Assembly: GCF_000312105.1 (NCBI RefSeq)
Contig: NZ_HE978638.1
Span: 175,816 to 239,815, forward strand
From: Aeromicrobium massiliense JC14
Lineage (GTDB): Bacteria; Actinomycetota; Actinomycetes; Propionibacteriales; Nocardioidaceae
Direction: 5' to 3'
Length of the DNA: 64,000 nucleotides
Position 1 is the stretch's first letter. Each line of letters opens with the position of its first letter. Shown here piece after piece: positions 30,860-39,806 of this stretch. The translations under genes were made by a program, and so were the position numbers. The notes beneath the pieces were generated by a model. That model saw only the letters and a program-made list of their open reading frames with translations, ran no database searches and was not told the DNA's origin.

Positions 30860-31890
30860 CGCCGGCGGCGGCGCGCCACCAGGGCCGCGCCCACGACCAC
30901 GAGCGTGCCCACGCCGGCCCCGACCACGGTGTCGACGATCCGGTCGGTCACGAGCTCAGCGGTCGTCGTCGGGACGGCGAGGTGCACCATCAGCAGCGCG
31001 AGCGGCGTGACGGCGACGAGCGCGATCGCGTAGTTGCGTCCGACGAGCAGCTCGGCGACCACCTGCAGCGCGATCGCCAGCAGGATCGTGACCGCGGCGG
31101 ACGGCTCGAGGGCCAGCAGGCCGGCCGCGACAACGACGCCCATGAGCGTGCCCACCGAGCGCTGCACGGCGCGGGCCACGCGGGCGCCCGCGGTGGGGCC
31201 CGACGTCGCGGCCGCGCCGCCCACGGCCGCCCAGTAGGCGTGCCCCAGCCCGAGCGCGGTCGCGAGCACGGCGGCGACGCCCACGGCGAGCGTCGTCACC
31301 GCGACCTCCTCGCGGGTCCGGGGCGAGGCGAGCGTGCCGCGCAGGTCGACACGCCACGGGTGCGGACGCGGAGGGCCGTGCAGCAGCCCGACGCGTCCGA
31401 CCACGAGGGCCAGGACGACGGTGGACGTGCTGACGAGCAGCGCCAGGACGACGTCGTGGACGGTGCTGGCGTGGCCCGAGGTCGCGCCGACCGCGAACAC
31501 GGGGAACAGGGCGCCGGGCGGGTGCCAGGCGCAGGCCCGGGACACGACCGGGGCGACGAGCGCCACCAGCACCATGGCCGCCACCGACAACCAGGCCCGG
31601 TGCTCGCTGGTGCCGACGGCGGTGCCCAGCACGACGGCCGAGACCAGCACCGCGCCCGCGGTCGCCTGCATCGCGGTGCGCGACCGGTGGCTGTGCGTAC
31701 GGCCGTACAGCGCCGTGAACGCGCCGAAGGTGGCCGCGAGCGTCAGGTCCAGCCGGTCGATCGACCACAGGAGCACGAGCGGGACGGCGAGGGTGACACC
31801 CGCGCGGGCCGCGACCCAGTGGGCGTCCGCGTGCGGCCCGAAGGCGACCAGGTCGTGCCAGAGCTGGCGGAACCGGTCGGGAAGGGGCAC
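30856..31890 (-). CDS. FUSC family inner-membrane protein
   Basis: A 344-aa polytopic membrane protein with an N-terminal helix group (about 28-150) and a C-terminal helix group (about 195-340). The repeated architecture and the AVGGAAATSGPTAGARVARAVQRSVGTLMGVV stretch match the FUSC (fusaric-acid-resistance/aromatic acid exporter-like) family. Substrate unknown. The GTG start has a TAGCAT -10 on the minus strand 6 nt upstream, so it is probably leaderless. It is inserted in opposite orientation between proB and proA, sharing a CTAG with the proB stop. Confidence 0.82.
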   Translation of the reverse strand: MPLPDRFRQLWHDLVAFGPHADAHWVAARAGVTLAVPLVLLWSIDRLDLTLAATFGAFTALYGRTHSHRSRTAMQATAGAVLVSAVVLGTAVGTSEHRAWLSVAAMVLVALVAPVVSRACAWHPPGALFPVFAVGATSGHASTVHDVVLALLVSTSTVVLALVVGRVGLLHGPPRPHPWRVDLRGTLASPRTREEVAVTTLAVGVAAVLATALGLGHAYWAAVGGAAATSGPTAGARVARAVQRSVGTLMGVVVAAGLLALEPSAAVTILLAIALQVVAELLVGRNYAIALVAVTPLALLMVHLAVPTTTAELVTDRIVDTVVGAGVGTLVVVGAALVARRRRR

Positions 31891-31896
31891 CCGTCG

Positions 31897-31902
31897 ATGC
31901 TA
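31897..31902 (-). promoter_or_regulatory. -10 hexamer of leaderless FUSC gene
   Basis: TAGCAT on the minus strand ends 6 nt before the GTG at 31890. It is divergent from the proA promoter about 35 bp away. Confidence 0.5.
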
Positions 31903-31932
31903 CGGCCGCGTCCGGGAGGCGGCACGACTGCC

Positions 31933-31938
31933 TAGAAT
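31933..31938 (+). promoter_or_regulatory. -10 hexamer of leaderless proA
   Basis: TAGAAT ends 6 nt before the proA ATG. proA therefore has its own promoter and does not depend on read-through from proB. Confidence 0.6.
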
Positions 31939-31944
31939 GCGGCC

Positions 31945-33192
31945 ATGGACGACCTCGTGCACGACCTGGCCCGCCGCTCCCGGGTCGCCGCCCGCGCGCT
32001 CGCCGCGACGACCGGGGCGGCGAAGGACCGCGCGCTCACCGCGATGGCCGACCTGCTCGTCGAGCGGTCCGCCGACGTGCTCGCCGCCAACGCCCGGGAC
32101 GTCGAGGCCGCGCGGACGTCCGGCACGGCGCAGCACCTGATCGACCGGCTGAGCCTGGACGAGTCCCGGGTCGCGGCGATGGCGGACGGCCTGCGCACCG
32201 TCGTCGCGCTGCCCGACCCAGTCGGCGAGGTGGTGCGCGGCTCGACCCTGCCCAACGGGCTGCAGCTGCGCCAGGTGCGCGTGCCGCTCGGCGTCATCGG
32301 CATCATCTACGAGGCCCGGCCGAACGTCACCGCCGACGCCGCCGCGATCTGCGTGAAGTCCGGCAACGCGGTGCTGCTGCGCGGGTCGGGCTCGGCCGCG
32401 CGCTCCAACGCCGCGATCGTCACCGTGCTGCGCGAGGCGGCCGAGAGCGCCGGCCTGCCGGCGGACGTCGTGCAGCTCGTGCCGGCCGACGACCGCTCGA
32501 CGGCCCGGGCGCTCATGCAGGCGCGGGGACTGGTCGACCTGGTCATCCCGCGCGGGGGAGCGGGCCTGATCCGCGAGGTCGTCGACAACGCGACGGTGCC
32601 CACGATCGAGACCGGGGCCGGCAACGTCCACGTGTACGTCGACGCGGACGCGGACCTCGACATGGCGCTCGACATCGTCCTGAACTCCAAGACCCACCGC
32701 ACGAGCGTGTGCAACAGCGCCGAGTCGCTGCTCGTGCACAAGGCTGTGGCCGACGTGTTCGTGCCCCGCGTCGTGGCGGCGCTGCGCGAGCGCGACGTGC
32801 TGGTGCACGGCGACGCCGCGTTCGCCGCCGCCGACCCAGCCGTCGTCCCGGTCACCGACGAGGACTTCGACACCGAGTTCCTCGCGCTCGAGATCTCCGC
32901 CCGGGTCGTCGACAGCCTGGACGACGCGCTCGACCACGTCCGGCGCTACTCGACCGGCCACACCGAGGCGATCGTCACCTCGTCGATGGAGGCCGCGCAG
33001 CGGTTCACCCTGGGCGTCGACGCGGCCGCGGTCATGGTCAACACCTCGACGCGTTTCACCGACGGCGGCGAGTTCGGGTTCGGCGCCGAGATCGGCATCT
33101 CCACCCAGAAGCTGCACGCCCGCGGCCCCATGGGCCTGCCGGAGATGACCACGACGACGTACGTGGTCACCGGCACCGGCCAGGTCCGCTAG
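31945..33192 (+). CDS. proA: Gamma-glutamyl phosphate reductase
   Basis: A 415-aa NADPH-dependent aldehyde-dehydrogenase-fold enzyme that reduces gamma-glutamyl phosphate to glutamate semialdehyde in proline synthesis. The catalytic Cys is at about residue 256 in [13 protein letters not shown]. Other family motifs are [18 protein letters not shown] and LRGSGSA. Full length. Its TAG overlaps the stop of the convergent alpha/beta hydrolase (shared CTAG). Confidence 0.98.
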   Translation: MDDLVHDLARRSRVAARALAATTGAAKDRALTAMADLLVERSADVLAANARDVEAARTSGTAQHLIDRLSLDESRVAAMADGLRTVVALPDPVGEVVRGSTLPNGLQLRQVRVPLGVIGIIYEARPNVTADAAAICVKSGNAVLLRGSGSAARSNAAIVTVLREAAESAGLPADVVQLVPADDRSTARALMQARGLVDLVIPRGGAGLIREVVDNATVPTIETGAGNVHVYVDADADLDMALDIVLNSKTHRTSVCNSAESLLVHKAVADVFVPRVVAALRERDVLVHGDAAFAAADPAVVPVTDEDFDTEFLALEISARVVDSLDDALDHVRRYSTGHTEAIVTSSMEAAQRFTLGVDAAAVMVNTSTRFTDGGEFGFGAEIGISTQKLHARGPMGLPEMTTTTYVVTGTGQVR

Positions 33193-33887
33193 GCCGCCCG
33201 CTCGACGTAGCCGGTCAGCAGGTCGGCGAGTGCGCCGGGATCGGCGAGCGCCGCGCAGTGCCCGGTCTGGACGACGTCCGGGTCGGTGATGCCCAGCCGC
33301 TCGGCCGCGACCCGGCGCTGGACGGCCGGCGGGATGAAGCGGTCCCGCGCGGTCACCACGTAACGGGCCGGGACGTCGGACACGTCGGGGCCGGACCACG
33401 GCGTCTCGCCGAGGGCGGTGCTGGTCGGACGCTCGCGCGCCAGCGCCAGCCGGGCGAGCACCCGCGGGACGTCCGGGTAGAAGGCGACCATCGGGTCGGC
33501 GTGGCCGGTGAGCCCGCCGTCCTGACGCGCGGCCTGCTCGACCGCGTCGGCCCAGCCGACCGCCTCGAACCAGTCCATCGGCGACTCCCCGGGGCGCGGG
33601 ACCAGGCCGACCACGTGGACCTGCAGCACGGCGGACGCCCGGGCGGCGACGAGCGGGACGATCATCGAGCCGGCCGAGTGGCCGACCACGACGAGCGCGT
33701 CGCCCCGCGGGGTCCCGTCGAGGGCGGCCAGCATCGCGTCGGCGCAGTCGTCCCAGGTCGCGTCCTCGCGGTCGGTCGGCAGGTCCGGCGCGACGGACGC
33801 GTGACCGCGCGCGTGCAGCGCCTGCTGCACCCGGTGCCACGCCCACCCGCCGTCGCCGGCGCCGTGGACCAGCGCGAACGTCACCAT
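33189..33887 (-). CDS. Alpha/beta hydrolase
   Basis: A 232-aa soluble alpha/beta-hydrolase-fold protein. The oxyanion-hole segment [12 protein letters not shown] is at about 5-16, the nucleophile elbow GHSAGS holds the catalytic Ser near residue 90, and a C-terminal GHCAALADP supplies the catalytic His. It resembles small plant-esterase-like hydrolases (the EstC or salicylate-binding-protein group), so an esterase activity is likely; substrate unknown. I place the start at the ATG at 33887; an in-frame ATG six codons upstream is possible. Confidence 0.85.
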   Translation of the reverse strand: MVTFALVHGAGDGGWAWHRVQQALHARGHASVAPDLPTDREDATWDDCADAMLAALDGTPRGDALVVVGHSAGSMIVPLVAARASAVLQVHVVGLVPRPGESPMDWFEAVGWADAVEQAARQDGGLTGHADPMVAFYPDVPRVLARLALARERPTSTALGETPWSGPDVSDVPARYVVTARDRFIPPAVQRRVAAERLGITDPDVVQTGHCAALADPGALADLLTGYVERAA

Positions 33888-33966
33888 GACCCATCGTGCG
33901 CCCACGGCGGGTGCACCCTCCGTTCCCGAACCGCTGGCGGACGCGGGTGCGCCGACGGCGGTGGGA

Positions 33967-33972
33967 TAGCAT
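33967..33972 (+). promoter_or_regulatory. -10 hexamer of leaderless small membrane protein gene
   Basis: TAGCAT ends 7 nt before the ATG at 33980. It probably drives the whole nadD-rsfS-phosphatase operon. Confidence 0.5.
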
Positions 33973-33979
33973 CGGAGCC

Positions 33980-34132
33980 ATGTCGTCGTCCCTGATCACC
34001 CACGCCGCCGAGACCGCCGAGCACTCCGGTGGCGGCATCGACCCCGTCGTCGTGGCCATCATCGCGCTCGTCGTCCTGTTCGGCCTGCTGCTCGGCCTGC
34101 TGAGCTTCGGCAAGGGCCGCGAACACTCCTGA
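33980..34132 (+). CDS. Small single-pass membrane protein (50 aa)
   Basis: A 50-aa protein with an N-terminal Ser/Glu-rich segment (about 1-22), one hydrophobic helix at about 24-43 ([19 protein letters not shown]) and a short basic tail (GKGREHS). The -10 at 6-7 nt spacing and its place 25 bases before nadD support it as a real gene; small proteins of this type upstream of nadD occur in related actinobacteria as far as I recall. Function unknown. Confidence 0.65.
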   Translation: MSSSLITHAAETAEHSGGGIDPVVVAIIALVVLFGLLLGLLSFGKGREHS

Positions 34133-34157
34133 TGTCGCCGGACGCGACGAGGCGCCC

Positions 34158-34766
34158 GTGAGCGGGCGCCGCGCCCGCATCGGGGTGATGGGCGGAACGT
34201 TCGACCCCATCCACCACGGGCACCTCGTCGCCGCCAGCGAGGTGCAGTCCTGGTTCGACCTGGACCAGGTCGTCTTCGTGCCCACGGGCCAGCCCTGGCA
34301 GAAGAGTGACCGGCAGGTCTCGCCGGCCGAGCACCGCTACCTCATGACCGTCATCGCGACGGCGGCGAACCCGCGGTTCCAGGTGAGCCGGGTCGACATC
34401 GACCGGGCCGGGCCGACGTACACGATCGACACGCTGACCGACCTGCAGAAGCAGCTGCCCGACGCCGACCTGTACTTCATCACCGGCGCGGACGCGATGG
34501 CACAGATCCTCACCTGGCGCGACCACGACGGGCTGTTCGACCTGGCCCACTTCGTCGGCGTCACGCGTCCGGGCCACGAGCTCGACGCCGCCGCCATCGA
34601 GAGCTTCCCGCACGACCGCGTCACCCTGGTCGAGGTCCCCGCCCTCGCCATCTCGTCCACCGACTGCCGCCAGCGCGCCGAGCGCGGGCAACCCGTCTGG
34701 TACCTCGTGCCCGACGGCGTCGTGCAGTACATCCAGAAGCACCAGCTCTACGGAGACCACTCATGA
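34158..34766 (+). CDS. nadD: Nicotinate-nucleotide adenylyltransferase
   Basis: A 202-aa enzyme of NAD synthesis that joins nicotinate mononucleotide and ATP to form deamido-NAD. The nucleotidyltransferase motif [12 protein letters not shown] is at about 12-23 and the C-terminal ISSTDCR motif near 173-179. The GTG start is in the usual place before [12 protein letters not shown]. Its stop overlaps the rsfS start (ATGA). Confidence 0.97.
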   Translation: MSGRRARIGVMGGTFDPIHHGHLVAASEVQSWFDLDQVVFVPTGQPWQKSDRQVSPAEHRYLMTVIATAANPRFQVSRVDIDRAGPTYTIDTLTDLQKQLPDADLYFITGADAMAQILTWRDHDGLFDLAHFVGVTRPGHELDAAAIESFPHDRVTLVEVPALAISSTDCRQRAERGQPVWYLVPDGVVQYIQKHQLYGDHS

Positions 34767-35116
34767 CCGCCACCGACCGTGCCCTCGAGCTGACCCGCGC
34801 CGCCGCCGCGGCCGCCATCGACAAGGGCGCCACCGACGTCGTCGCCCTCGACGTCTCCGAGCAGCTCGTCATCACCGACGTGTTCCTCGTCTGCTCGGGC
34901 TCGAACCAGCCGCAGATCCGCGCCGTCCAGGACGCCGTGGAGGAGGCGCTGCTCAAGCTCGGCGCCAAGCCCGTGCGGCGCGAGGGCGCCCGCGAGGGAC
35001 GCTGGGTGCTGCTCGACTTCGCCGACGTCGTCGTGCACGTCCAGCACACCGAGGAGCGGGCCTTCTACTCGCTCGAGCGTCTCTGGGGCGACTGCCCCAC
35101 CGTGCCGCTGTCGTGA
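34763..35116 (+). CDS. rsfS: Ribosomal silencing factor RsfS
   Basis: A 117-aa protein that binds L14 and blocks subunit joining during starvation. Family features: [19 protein letters not shown] in the middle and [17 protein letters not shown] in the C-terminal half. The start overlaps the nadD stop and its stop overlaps the next gene (GTGA), a three-gene coupled unit as in mycobacteria. Confidence 0.97.
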   Translation: MTATDRALELTRAAAAAAIDKGATDVVALDVSEQLVITDVFLVCSGSNQPQIRAVQDAVEEALLKLGAKPVRREGAREGRWVLLDFADVVVHVQHTEERAFYSLERLWGDCPTVPLS

Positions 35117-35793
35117 ACAAGCGGATCGTCCTCTGGCGCCACGGGCGCACCGAGTGGAACGTCCTCGGTCGTGTCCAGGGCCAGACCGACGTGCCGCTGG
35201 ACGACGAGGGACGCCGTCAGGCCCGCGTCGCCGCACCGCGCCTGGCCGACCTCAAGCCGGCGCGCGTCATCTCGTCCGACCTGGTGCGCGCCCGGGCGAC
35301 GGCCGAGGCGCTGGTCGACCTCGTCGACGTGGAGCTGGAGATCGACCCGCGCCTGCGCGAGGTCAGCTTCGGCGAGCGCGAGGGCATGACGCTCAAGCAG
35401 GCCTGGCAGCGCTGGCCCGACGAGATGCGCGGCATGTTCGAGAACACCGGGCTGCGCATCCCCGGTGCCGAGACGTACGAGGAGGCGGGTGAGCGCGTGG
35501 CGGAGGTGCTGCGTGACGTCGCCGACAGCCTGGACGACGGCGAGACCGCCGTGGTCGTCTCGCACGGCGCGTCCATCCGCACCGGCGCGTGCGCGTTCGT
35601 GGGGCTCCCGGCGGGCTACTGGCAGGTGTTCAGCGGGCTCAGCAACTGCGCCAGCGTCTACCTCGAGGAGCGCTACGCCGGGCCGGGCCGGCACTGGCGG
35701 ATCCAGGAGTGGAACTCCTGGACGCCGCCCGAGCCGGTCCTGTCCGACGACGAGGGCGACCCCGGTTTGGGGGAGCGCGGAGCCGTCAGGTAG
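35113..35793 (+). CDS. Histidine phosphatase, GpgP-like
   Basis: A 226-aa member of the phosphoglycerate-mutase/acid-phosphatase superfamily. The catalytic motif is RHGRTEWN at 9-16 with phospho-acceptor His10; Glu in REVSFGEREG and a second His in VVSHGASIRTG complete the site. In Mycobacterium tuberculosis the gene after nadD-rsfS is gpgP (glucosyl-3-phosphoglycerate phosphatase, methylglucose lipopolysaccharide pathway), so that function is plausible by position. It is not proven by sequence: general alpha-ribazole or sugar phosphatases share the motif. The last residues overlap the tRNA promoter. Confidence 0.85.
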   Translation: MNKRIVLWRHGRTEWNVLGRVQGQTDVPLDDEGRRQARVAAPRLADLKPARVISSDLVRARATAEALVDLVDVELEIDPRLREVSFGEREGMTLKQAWQRWPDEMRGMFENTGLRIPGAETYEEAGERVAEVLRDVADSLDDGETAVVVSHGASIRTGACAFVGLPAGYWQVFSGLSNCASVYLEERYAGPGRHWRIQEWNSWTPPEPVLSDDEGDPGLGERGAVR

Positions 35794-35796
35794 AGT
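35766..35796 (+). promoter_or_regulatory. Promoter of tRNA-Ala
   Basis: A -35-like TTTGGG/TTGGGG at 35766-35772 and a -10 TAGAGT at 35791-35796 are 18-19 bp apart. The -10 overlaps the stop of the phosphatase gene, and the tRNA starts 18 nt downstream of it. Confidence 0.55.
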
Positions 35797-35814
35797 TCCA
35801 TCTCGGTTGATCGC

Positions 35815-35890
35815 GGGGCATTGGCGCAGTTGGTAGCGCGCTTCCATGGCATGGAAGAGGTCAGGGGTTCGAATCCCCTATGCTCCACCA
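35815..35890 (+). tRNA. tRNA-Ala(GGC)
   Basis: A 76-nt cloverleaf with CCA encoded. The acceptor stem GGGGCAT/ATGCTCC includes the G3-U70 wobble that identifies alanine tRNAs. The D arm is normal, the anticodon stem-loop is CTTCC-ATGGCAT-GGAAG with anticodon GGC, and the T arm is AGGGG-TTCGAAT-CCCCT. A discriminator A precedes CCA. Confidence 0.98.
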
Positions 35891-35896
35891 CCACCC

Positions 35897-35935
35897 GCAG
35901 CAGGCCCGCCGGAGACGGCGGGCCTGCTGCGTTTC
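35897..35935 (+). terminator. Terminator after tRNA-Ala
   Basis: GCAGCAGGCCCGCC (35897-35910), loop GGAGAC, then a perfect 14-nt complementary arm at 35917-35930, followed by GTTTCT. Confidence 0.85.
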
Positions 35936-35973
35936 TGGGACTGCTCGGACCCGTCCGGAACCCGCCGTCGAGC

Positions 35974-35995
35974 GTTCACGGCCCGTTCATCGCAA
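35974..35995 (+). promoter_or_regulatory. PhoP (PHO) box before pstC
   Basis: Two direct 11-nt units, GTTCACGGCCC and GTTCATCGCAA, match the actinobacterial PhoP-box pattern of paired GTTCA-type units. The -10 TAGTGT (36023-36028) starts 27 nt after the box. Predicted to activate the pst operon in phosphate starvation. Confidence 0.8.
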
Positions 35996-36022
35996 GCCCC
36001 GCGCACCCGTTCCAGCCGTCCC

Positions 36023-36028
36023 TAGTGT
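36023..36028 (+). promoter_or_regulatory. -10 hexamer of pstC
   Basis: TAGTGT is located 27 nt downstream of the PHO box. A start near 36035 leaves a 30-nt leader with GGAG before the GTG at 36065. Confidence 0.55.
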
Positions 36029-36064
36029 TCTGGCGTCATGCCCGCGCGAGGAGACGGAGACGCA

Positions 36065-37078
36065 GTGTCGACATGGGTGCGGACGGCCGAGCCGTCCGTG
36101 GATGCGGACGCCCCCCGGCGTCTCGTCGGGGCCGAGAGCGGCGCCGACCGCGCCTTCGTCGTCTCGATGCGGGCGATCGGCACGACGGTCCTGCTGATCA
36201 CCGGCGGGATCGGGCTGTTCCTGGCGCTGCAGGCGTGGCCGACGCTGCGGCACTACGGGCTCTCGTTCTTCACCGAGACGCAGTGGGAGCCGGAGGCCGA
36301 CGTCATCGGCATCGGCTCGGTGCTGGTCGGGACGTTCAGCGTCGCGCTGGTGGCGCTCGTCGTCGCCTTCCCCCTGGCGCTGCTCACCGCGCTCTACATC
36401 AGCGAGTACGCGCCGGCCCGCATGCGCGGCCTGCTCGTCTCGATGGTCGACCTCATGGCTGCCGTGCCGAGCATCATCTACGGCCTGTGGGGCTTCTTCG
36501 TCCTGCAGCCGCACGCGTCGGCGATCGCCCACTGGCTGCACGTGCACCTGGGCTGGATCCCGTTCTTCGCCGTCGAGGCCGACGCGGACGCCGCGGTCTG
36601 GGAGCAGAGCCGCTACACCGCGTCCGCGTTCGTGGCCGGGCTGGCCGTCGCGATGATGGTGATCCCGATGGCCTGCGCCGTCATGCGCCAGGTCTTCAGC
36701 CAGGCACCGACGGGGGAGCGGGAGGCCGCGCTCGCGCTCGGCGCGACGCGCTGGGGCATGATCCGCTCGGTCGTCCTGCCCTTCGGCCGTGGCGGCATCA
36801 TCGGCGGCACGATGCTCGGCCTGGGCCGCGCGCTCGGCGAGACCATCGCCGTCCTGCTCATCATCTCGCCCGCGTTCGACCTCAAGATCCGCGTGCTCGA
36901 GGTCGGCACCAACACCGTCTCGGCGCTCATCGCCGGACGCTTCGGCGAGGCCAACGGCGCCCAGCTCGCCGCGCTGCTCACCGCCGGGTTCGTCCTGTTC
37001 GTCATCACGCTGATCATCAACACGCTCGCCGCGGTCGTCGTCGCGCGCAGCCGTTCCGGGGCGGAGACCGACGCATGA
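36065..37078 (+). CDS. pstC: Phosphate ABC transporter permease PstC
   Basis: A 337-aa inner-membrane subunit of the high-affinity phosphate importer, with six predicted helices. An EAA-like cytoplasmic loop is present (GEREAALALGATRWGMIRSVVLP), followed by GLGRALGETIAVLLI, typical of PstC. I chose the GTG at 36065, which has GGAG 5-6 bases upstream and follows from the predicted transcription start; an ATG nine codons earlier is in frame. It is the first gene of a PHO-box-controlled operon and its stop overlaps pstA (ATGA). Confidence 0.96.
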   Translation: MSTWVRTAEPSVDADAPRRLVGAESGADRAFVVSMRAIGTTVLLITGGIGLFLALQAWPTLRHYGLSFFTETQWEPEADVIGIGSVLVGTFSVALVALVVAFPLALLTALYISEYAPARMRGLLVSMVDLMAAVPSIIYGLWGFFVLQPHASAIAHWLHVHLGWIPFFAVEADADAAVWEQSRYTASAFVAGLAVAMMVIPMACAVMRQVFSQAPTGEREAALALGATRWGMIRSVVLPFGRGGIIGGTMLGLGRALGETIAVLLIISPAFDLKIRVLEVGTNTVSALIAGRFGEANGAQLAALLTAGFVLFVITLIINTLAAVVVARSRSGAETDA

Positions 37079-38190
37079 CCATCCTCGACACCCCGCCGGC
37101 CGCCGGCGGCACCACCGTCCGGCACGAGCCGCCGTCGCTGGACGCCGGGCCCGCGCCGCGTCCGCTCACCACCACGACCGCCGAGGACCGGCTGGTCATG
37201 GCCGGCTCGTGGGTCGCCGGGCTCGCGATGGCGTGGTTGCTGACCCAGCGGCTGCTGCCGTGGAACGGCGGCCTCGTGCTCGCGCTGACCACGTTCGTCT
37301 GCTCGATGGCGGTGCTCGCGGTGGCCTCGGCCATGACGACGTCCGCCTCGGTCGTGCGCGACCGGCTGGCCAGCACCACGGTGCACGCGGCGGCCGCGGT
37401 CGTCGGTGCCGCGCTGCTGTGGACGATCGGCTTCATCTTCGTCCGCGGCCTCGAGGCGCTGCCGCACCTGAACCTGCTCACCGAGGACATGTCCGGCGTC
37501 GGCCCACGCGACCCGTTCGACCGTGGCGGCATCCTGCACGCGATCGCCGGCTCGCTCATCCAGGTCGGCATCGCCGTCGCCGTCACGGTGCCGCTCGGCA
37601 TCGGCACCGCCGTGTTCATGACCGAGGTCGGCGGCCGCTACGCGCGCATCGTCCGCACCGTCGTCGAGGCGATGACCGCGCTGCCGTCGATCGTGGCCGG
37701 CCTGTTCATCTACACGACCCTGATCATCGGGCTCGGCTTCGACCGCTCGGGACTGGCCGCCGCGATGGCGCTCGCGGTGATGATGCTGCCGATCATCGCG
37801 CGGGCCTCGGACGTCGTGCTGCGCGTGGTGCCCGGCGGCCTGCGCGAGGCGAGCCTGGCGCTCGGTGCCTCGCGCTGGCGGACGGTCTGGCACGTCGTGC
37901 TGCCCACGGCGCGTCCGGGCCTGGCCACGGCGCTCATCCTCGGCATCGCCCGCGGCATCGGCGAGACCTCGCCGGTCCTGCTGACGTCCGGCGCCGCGTC
38001 GTTCCTCGTCGTGAACCCGACCGACGGGGTCATGAACTCCCTGCCGCTGTTCATCTACACCACCGTGCGCAGCGGCGAGCCGATGTACATCGCCCGCGCG
38101 TTCGCCGCCGCCACCGTCCTGCTCGTCATCGTGCTGGCGCTGTTCGTCGCCGCCCGCCTGCTCGCTCGTCCCCCGAAAGGCCTCCGATGA
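37075..38190 (+). CDS. pstA: Phosphate ABC transporter permease PstA
   Basis: A 371-aa permease that pairs with PstC. It has a long cytoplasmic N-terminus (about 35 residues), two extra N-terminal helices, and the six-helix core with the EAA loop REASLALGASRWRTVWHVVLPTARPG and the GIARGIGETSPVLLTSG segment typical of PstA. It is longer than E. coli PstA (296 aa) because of the N-terminal helices. It is coupled by 4-base overlaps to pstC and to the following pstS gene. Confidence 0.96.
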   Translation: MTILDTPPAAGGTTVRHEPPSLDAGPAPRPLTTTTAEDRLVMAGSWVAGLAMAWLLTQRLLPWNGGLVLALTTFVCSMAVLAVASAMTTSASVVRDRLASTTVHAAAAVVGAALLWTIGFIFVRGLEALPHLNLLTEDMSGVGPRDPFDRGGILHAIAGSLIQVGIAVAVTVPLGIGTAVFMTEVGGRYARIVRTVVEAMTALPSIVAGLFIYTTLIIGLGFDRSGLAAAMALAVMMLPIIARASDVVLRVVPGGLREASLALGASRWRTVWHVVLPTARPGLATALILGIARGIGETSPVLLTSGAASFLVVNPTDGVMNSLPLFIYTTVRSGEPMYIARAFAAATVLLVIVLALFVAARLLARPPKGLR

Positions 38191-39806
38191 AGCTCCGTCC
38201 CACCCGTCGCGGACGCACGAGGGCGGTCCTCGCCGTCCTGCTGTCGCTCGCCGTGACGGTCGTCCTGGCCCGTCCGGCCGAGGCGGCCTACGCCCAGATC
38301 GAGGGCTCCGGCTCCACCTGGTCGGAGGTGATCCTGCAGCAGTGGATCGCCGACGTCGACGCCAACGGCATGAAGGTCACCTACAACGGAGGCGGCTCGT
38401 CGCAGGGCCGCAAGGCGTTCGGCCAGAACGTCACCGACTTCGGCATCACCGAGATCCCCTACCAGGGCAAGGACGAGTTCGGGAACGTCGACTCCGCCGG
38501 CAACCGCGAGTTCGCCTACATGCCGATCATCGCCGGTGGCACGGCCTTCACCTACCAGCTCACGGTCGGCGGGAAGCTGGTCAAGAACCTGCGACTGTCC
38601 GGCGAGACGATCGCCAGGATCTTCACCAACCAGATCACGAACTGGAACGACCCGGCGATCAAGAAGGACAACAACGGCCGCGTCTTCCCGTCGCTGAAGA
38701 TCACCCCGGTGCTGCGCTCGGACGGCTCGGGCACGACGGCCCAGTTCACGACCTGGCTGGACAAGCAGTACCCGGCCATCTGGCGCGGCTTCTTCGGCCG
38801 TTCGGGCCTGACCTCGTACTTCCCGCGCAAGGGCGCGGCGATCGCGGCCGCCGGCTCGGACCAGGTGATGAACACGATCGCGAGTGCCTCGGGCAACGGG
38901 CACATCGGCTACGTGGAGTACTCCTACCCGGTCAACAAGAAGTACCCGGTGGTGAAGGTGCTCAACAAGGCCGGGTACTACGTCGAGCCCACGCAGTACA
39001 ACGTGGCGGTCGCACTGACCCGGGCGAAGATCAACCAGGACAAGGGGTCGGACAAGTACCTGACGCAGATCCTGGACGGCGTCTACAGCGCGACGGATCC
39101 GCGGGCCTACCCGCTCTCGTCGTACTCCTACATGCTGCTCCCGACCGGGTCGAAGGACCAGCGCATGACCACGGCGAAGCGCCAGACGCTCGCGGACTTC
39201 ATGTTCTACTCGCTGTGCGAGGGACAGTCGAAGGCCGGGGCGTACGGCTACTCGCCGCTGCCGCTCAACCTCGTCCAGGCCGGCTTCGACCAGCTCAAGA
39301 AGCTCAAGACGGCCGATCCCAAGGTCGACATCACCGGGCGCTCGGTGACACGGTGCAACAACCCCACCTTCGTCGCCGGGAACCTCGGCAAGAACAAGCT
39401 CGCCGAGGTCGCTCCGCAGCCGGCGGCGTGCGACAAGCAGGGCGCGGGTCCGTGTGGCGGTGGCACCGGGACCGCTCCGACGTCCACCGAGGAGGCCTCT
39501 GCCGCCGCCGGCGACGACAAGGCCACCGCGGCGCCGGGGACCACGCCCGCTGCTGGCACGCCGGGCGCACCGGCGGGAGCCGCGGTCCCCGGCGCCTCCG
39601 GCGCCGTCGACCCCGTCACGGGCGCGCCGCAGGCGGCCACCGCGACGGGTGGAGGGGACGTGACGGCGGTGCCGGTGGAGCTGCTCGCCGGTCGAGCGGG
39701 GGACGAGCGCGTCTTCGGTGCCCTCGCGGCCGTCGAGCTCGTCGCGCTGGTCGTCGTCCCGGGCATGCTGGCGGCGCTCCTGCGCAAGCGCAGGAGGAAC
39801 GCATGA
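38187..39806 (+). CDS. pstS: PstS-family protein with C-terminal membrane anchor
   Basis: A 539-aa secreted phosphate-binding-type protein. A signal peptide ends about residue 33. The PstS fold starts with GSGSTW (40-45) and continues with NGGGSSQGRKAF, a FTNQITNWNDPAI segment, RSDGSGTTAQFTTWL and YPLSSYSYMLLP. Unlike classical PstS, it has after about residue 425 a Cys pair, an Ala/Pro/Thr/Gly-rich linker of about 80 residues, one hydrophobic helix (about 514-533) and the tail RKRRRN. It is therefore anchored by a C-terminal helix rather than a lipid. There is no LPXTG. Both ends overlap neighbours by four bases. It probably presents phosphate to PstCA, or acts as a surface scavenger. Confidence 0.9.
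   Translation: MKLRPTRRGRTRAVLAVLLSLAVTVVLARPAEAAYAQIEGSGSTWSEVILQQWIADVDANGMKVTYNGGGSSQGRKAFGQNVTDFGITEIPYQGKDEFGNVDSAGNREFAYMPIIAGGTAFTYQLTVGGKLVKNLRLSGETIARIFTNQITNWNDPAIKKDNNGRVFPSLKITPVLRSDGSGTTAQFTTWLDKQYPAIWRGFFGRSGLTSYFPRKGAAIAAAGSDQVMNTIASASGNGHIGYVEYSYPVNKKYPVVKVLNKAGYYVEPTQYNVAVALTRAKINQDKGSDKYLTQILDGVYSATDPRAYPLSSYSYMLLPTGSKDQRMTTAKRQTLADFMFYSLCEGQSKAGAYGYSPLPLNLVQAGFDQLKKLKTADPKVDITGRSVTRCNNPTFVAGNLGKNKLAEVAPQPAACDKQGAGPCGGGTGTAPTSTEEASAAAGDDKATAAPGTTPAAGTPGAPAGAAVPGASGAVDPVTGAPQAATATGGGDVTAVPVELLAGRAGDERVFGALAAVELVALVVVPGMLAALLRKRRRNA

Noticed and set aside
37209..38186. In-frame N-terminal extension of the anchored PstS
   Set aside because: It overlaps pstA in another frame. 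The ATG at 38187 starts a proper signal peptide and makes the usual 4-base overlap.
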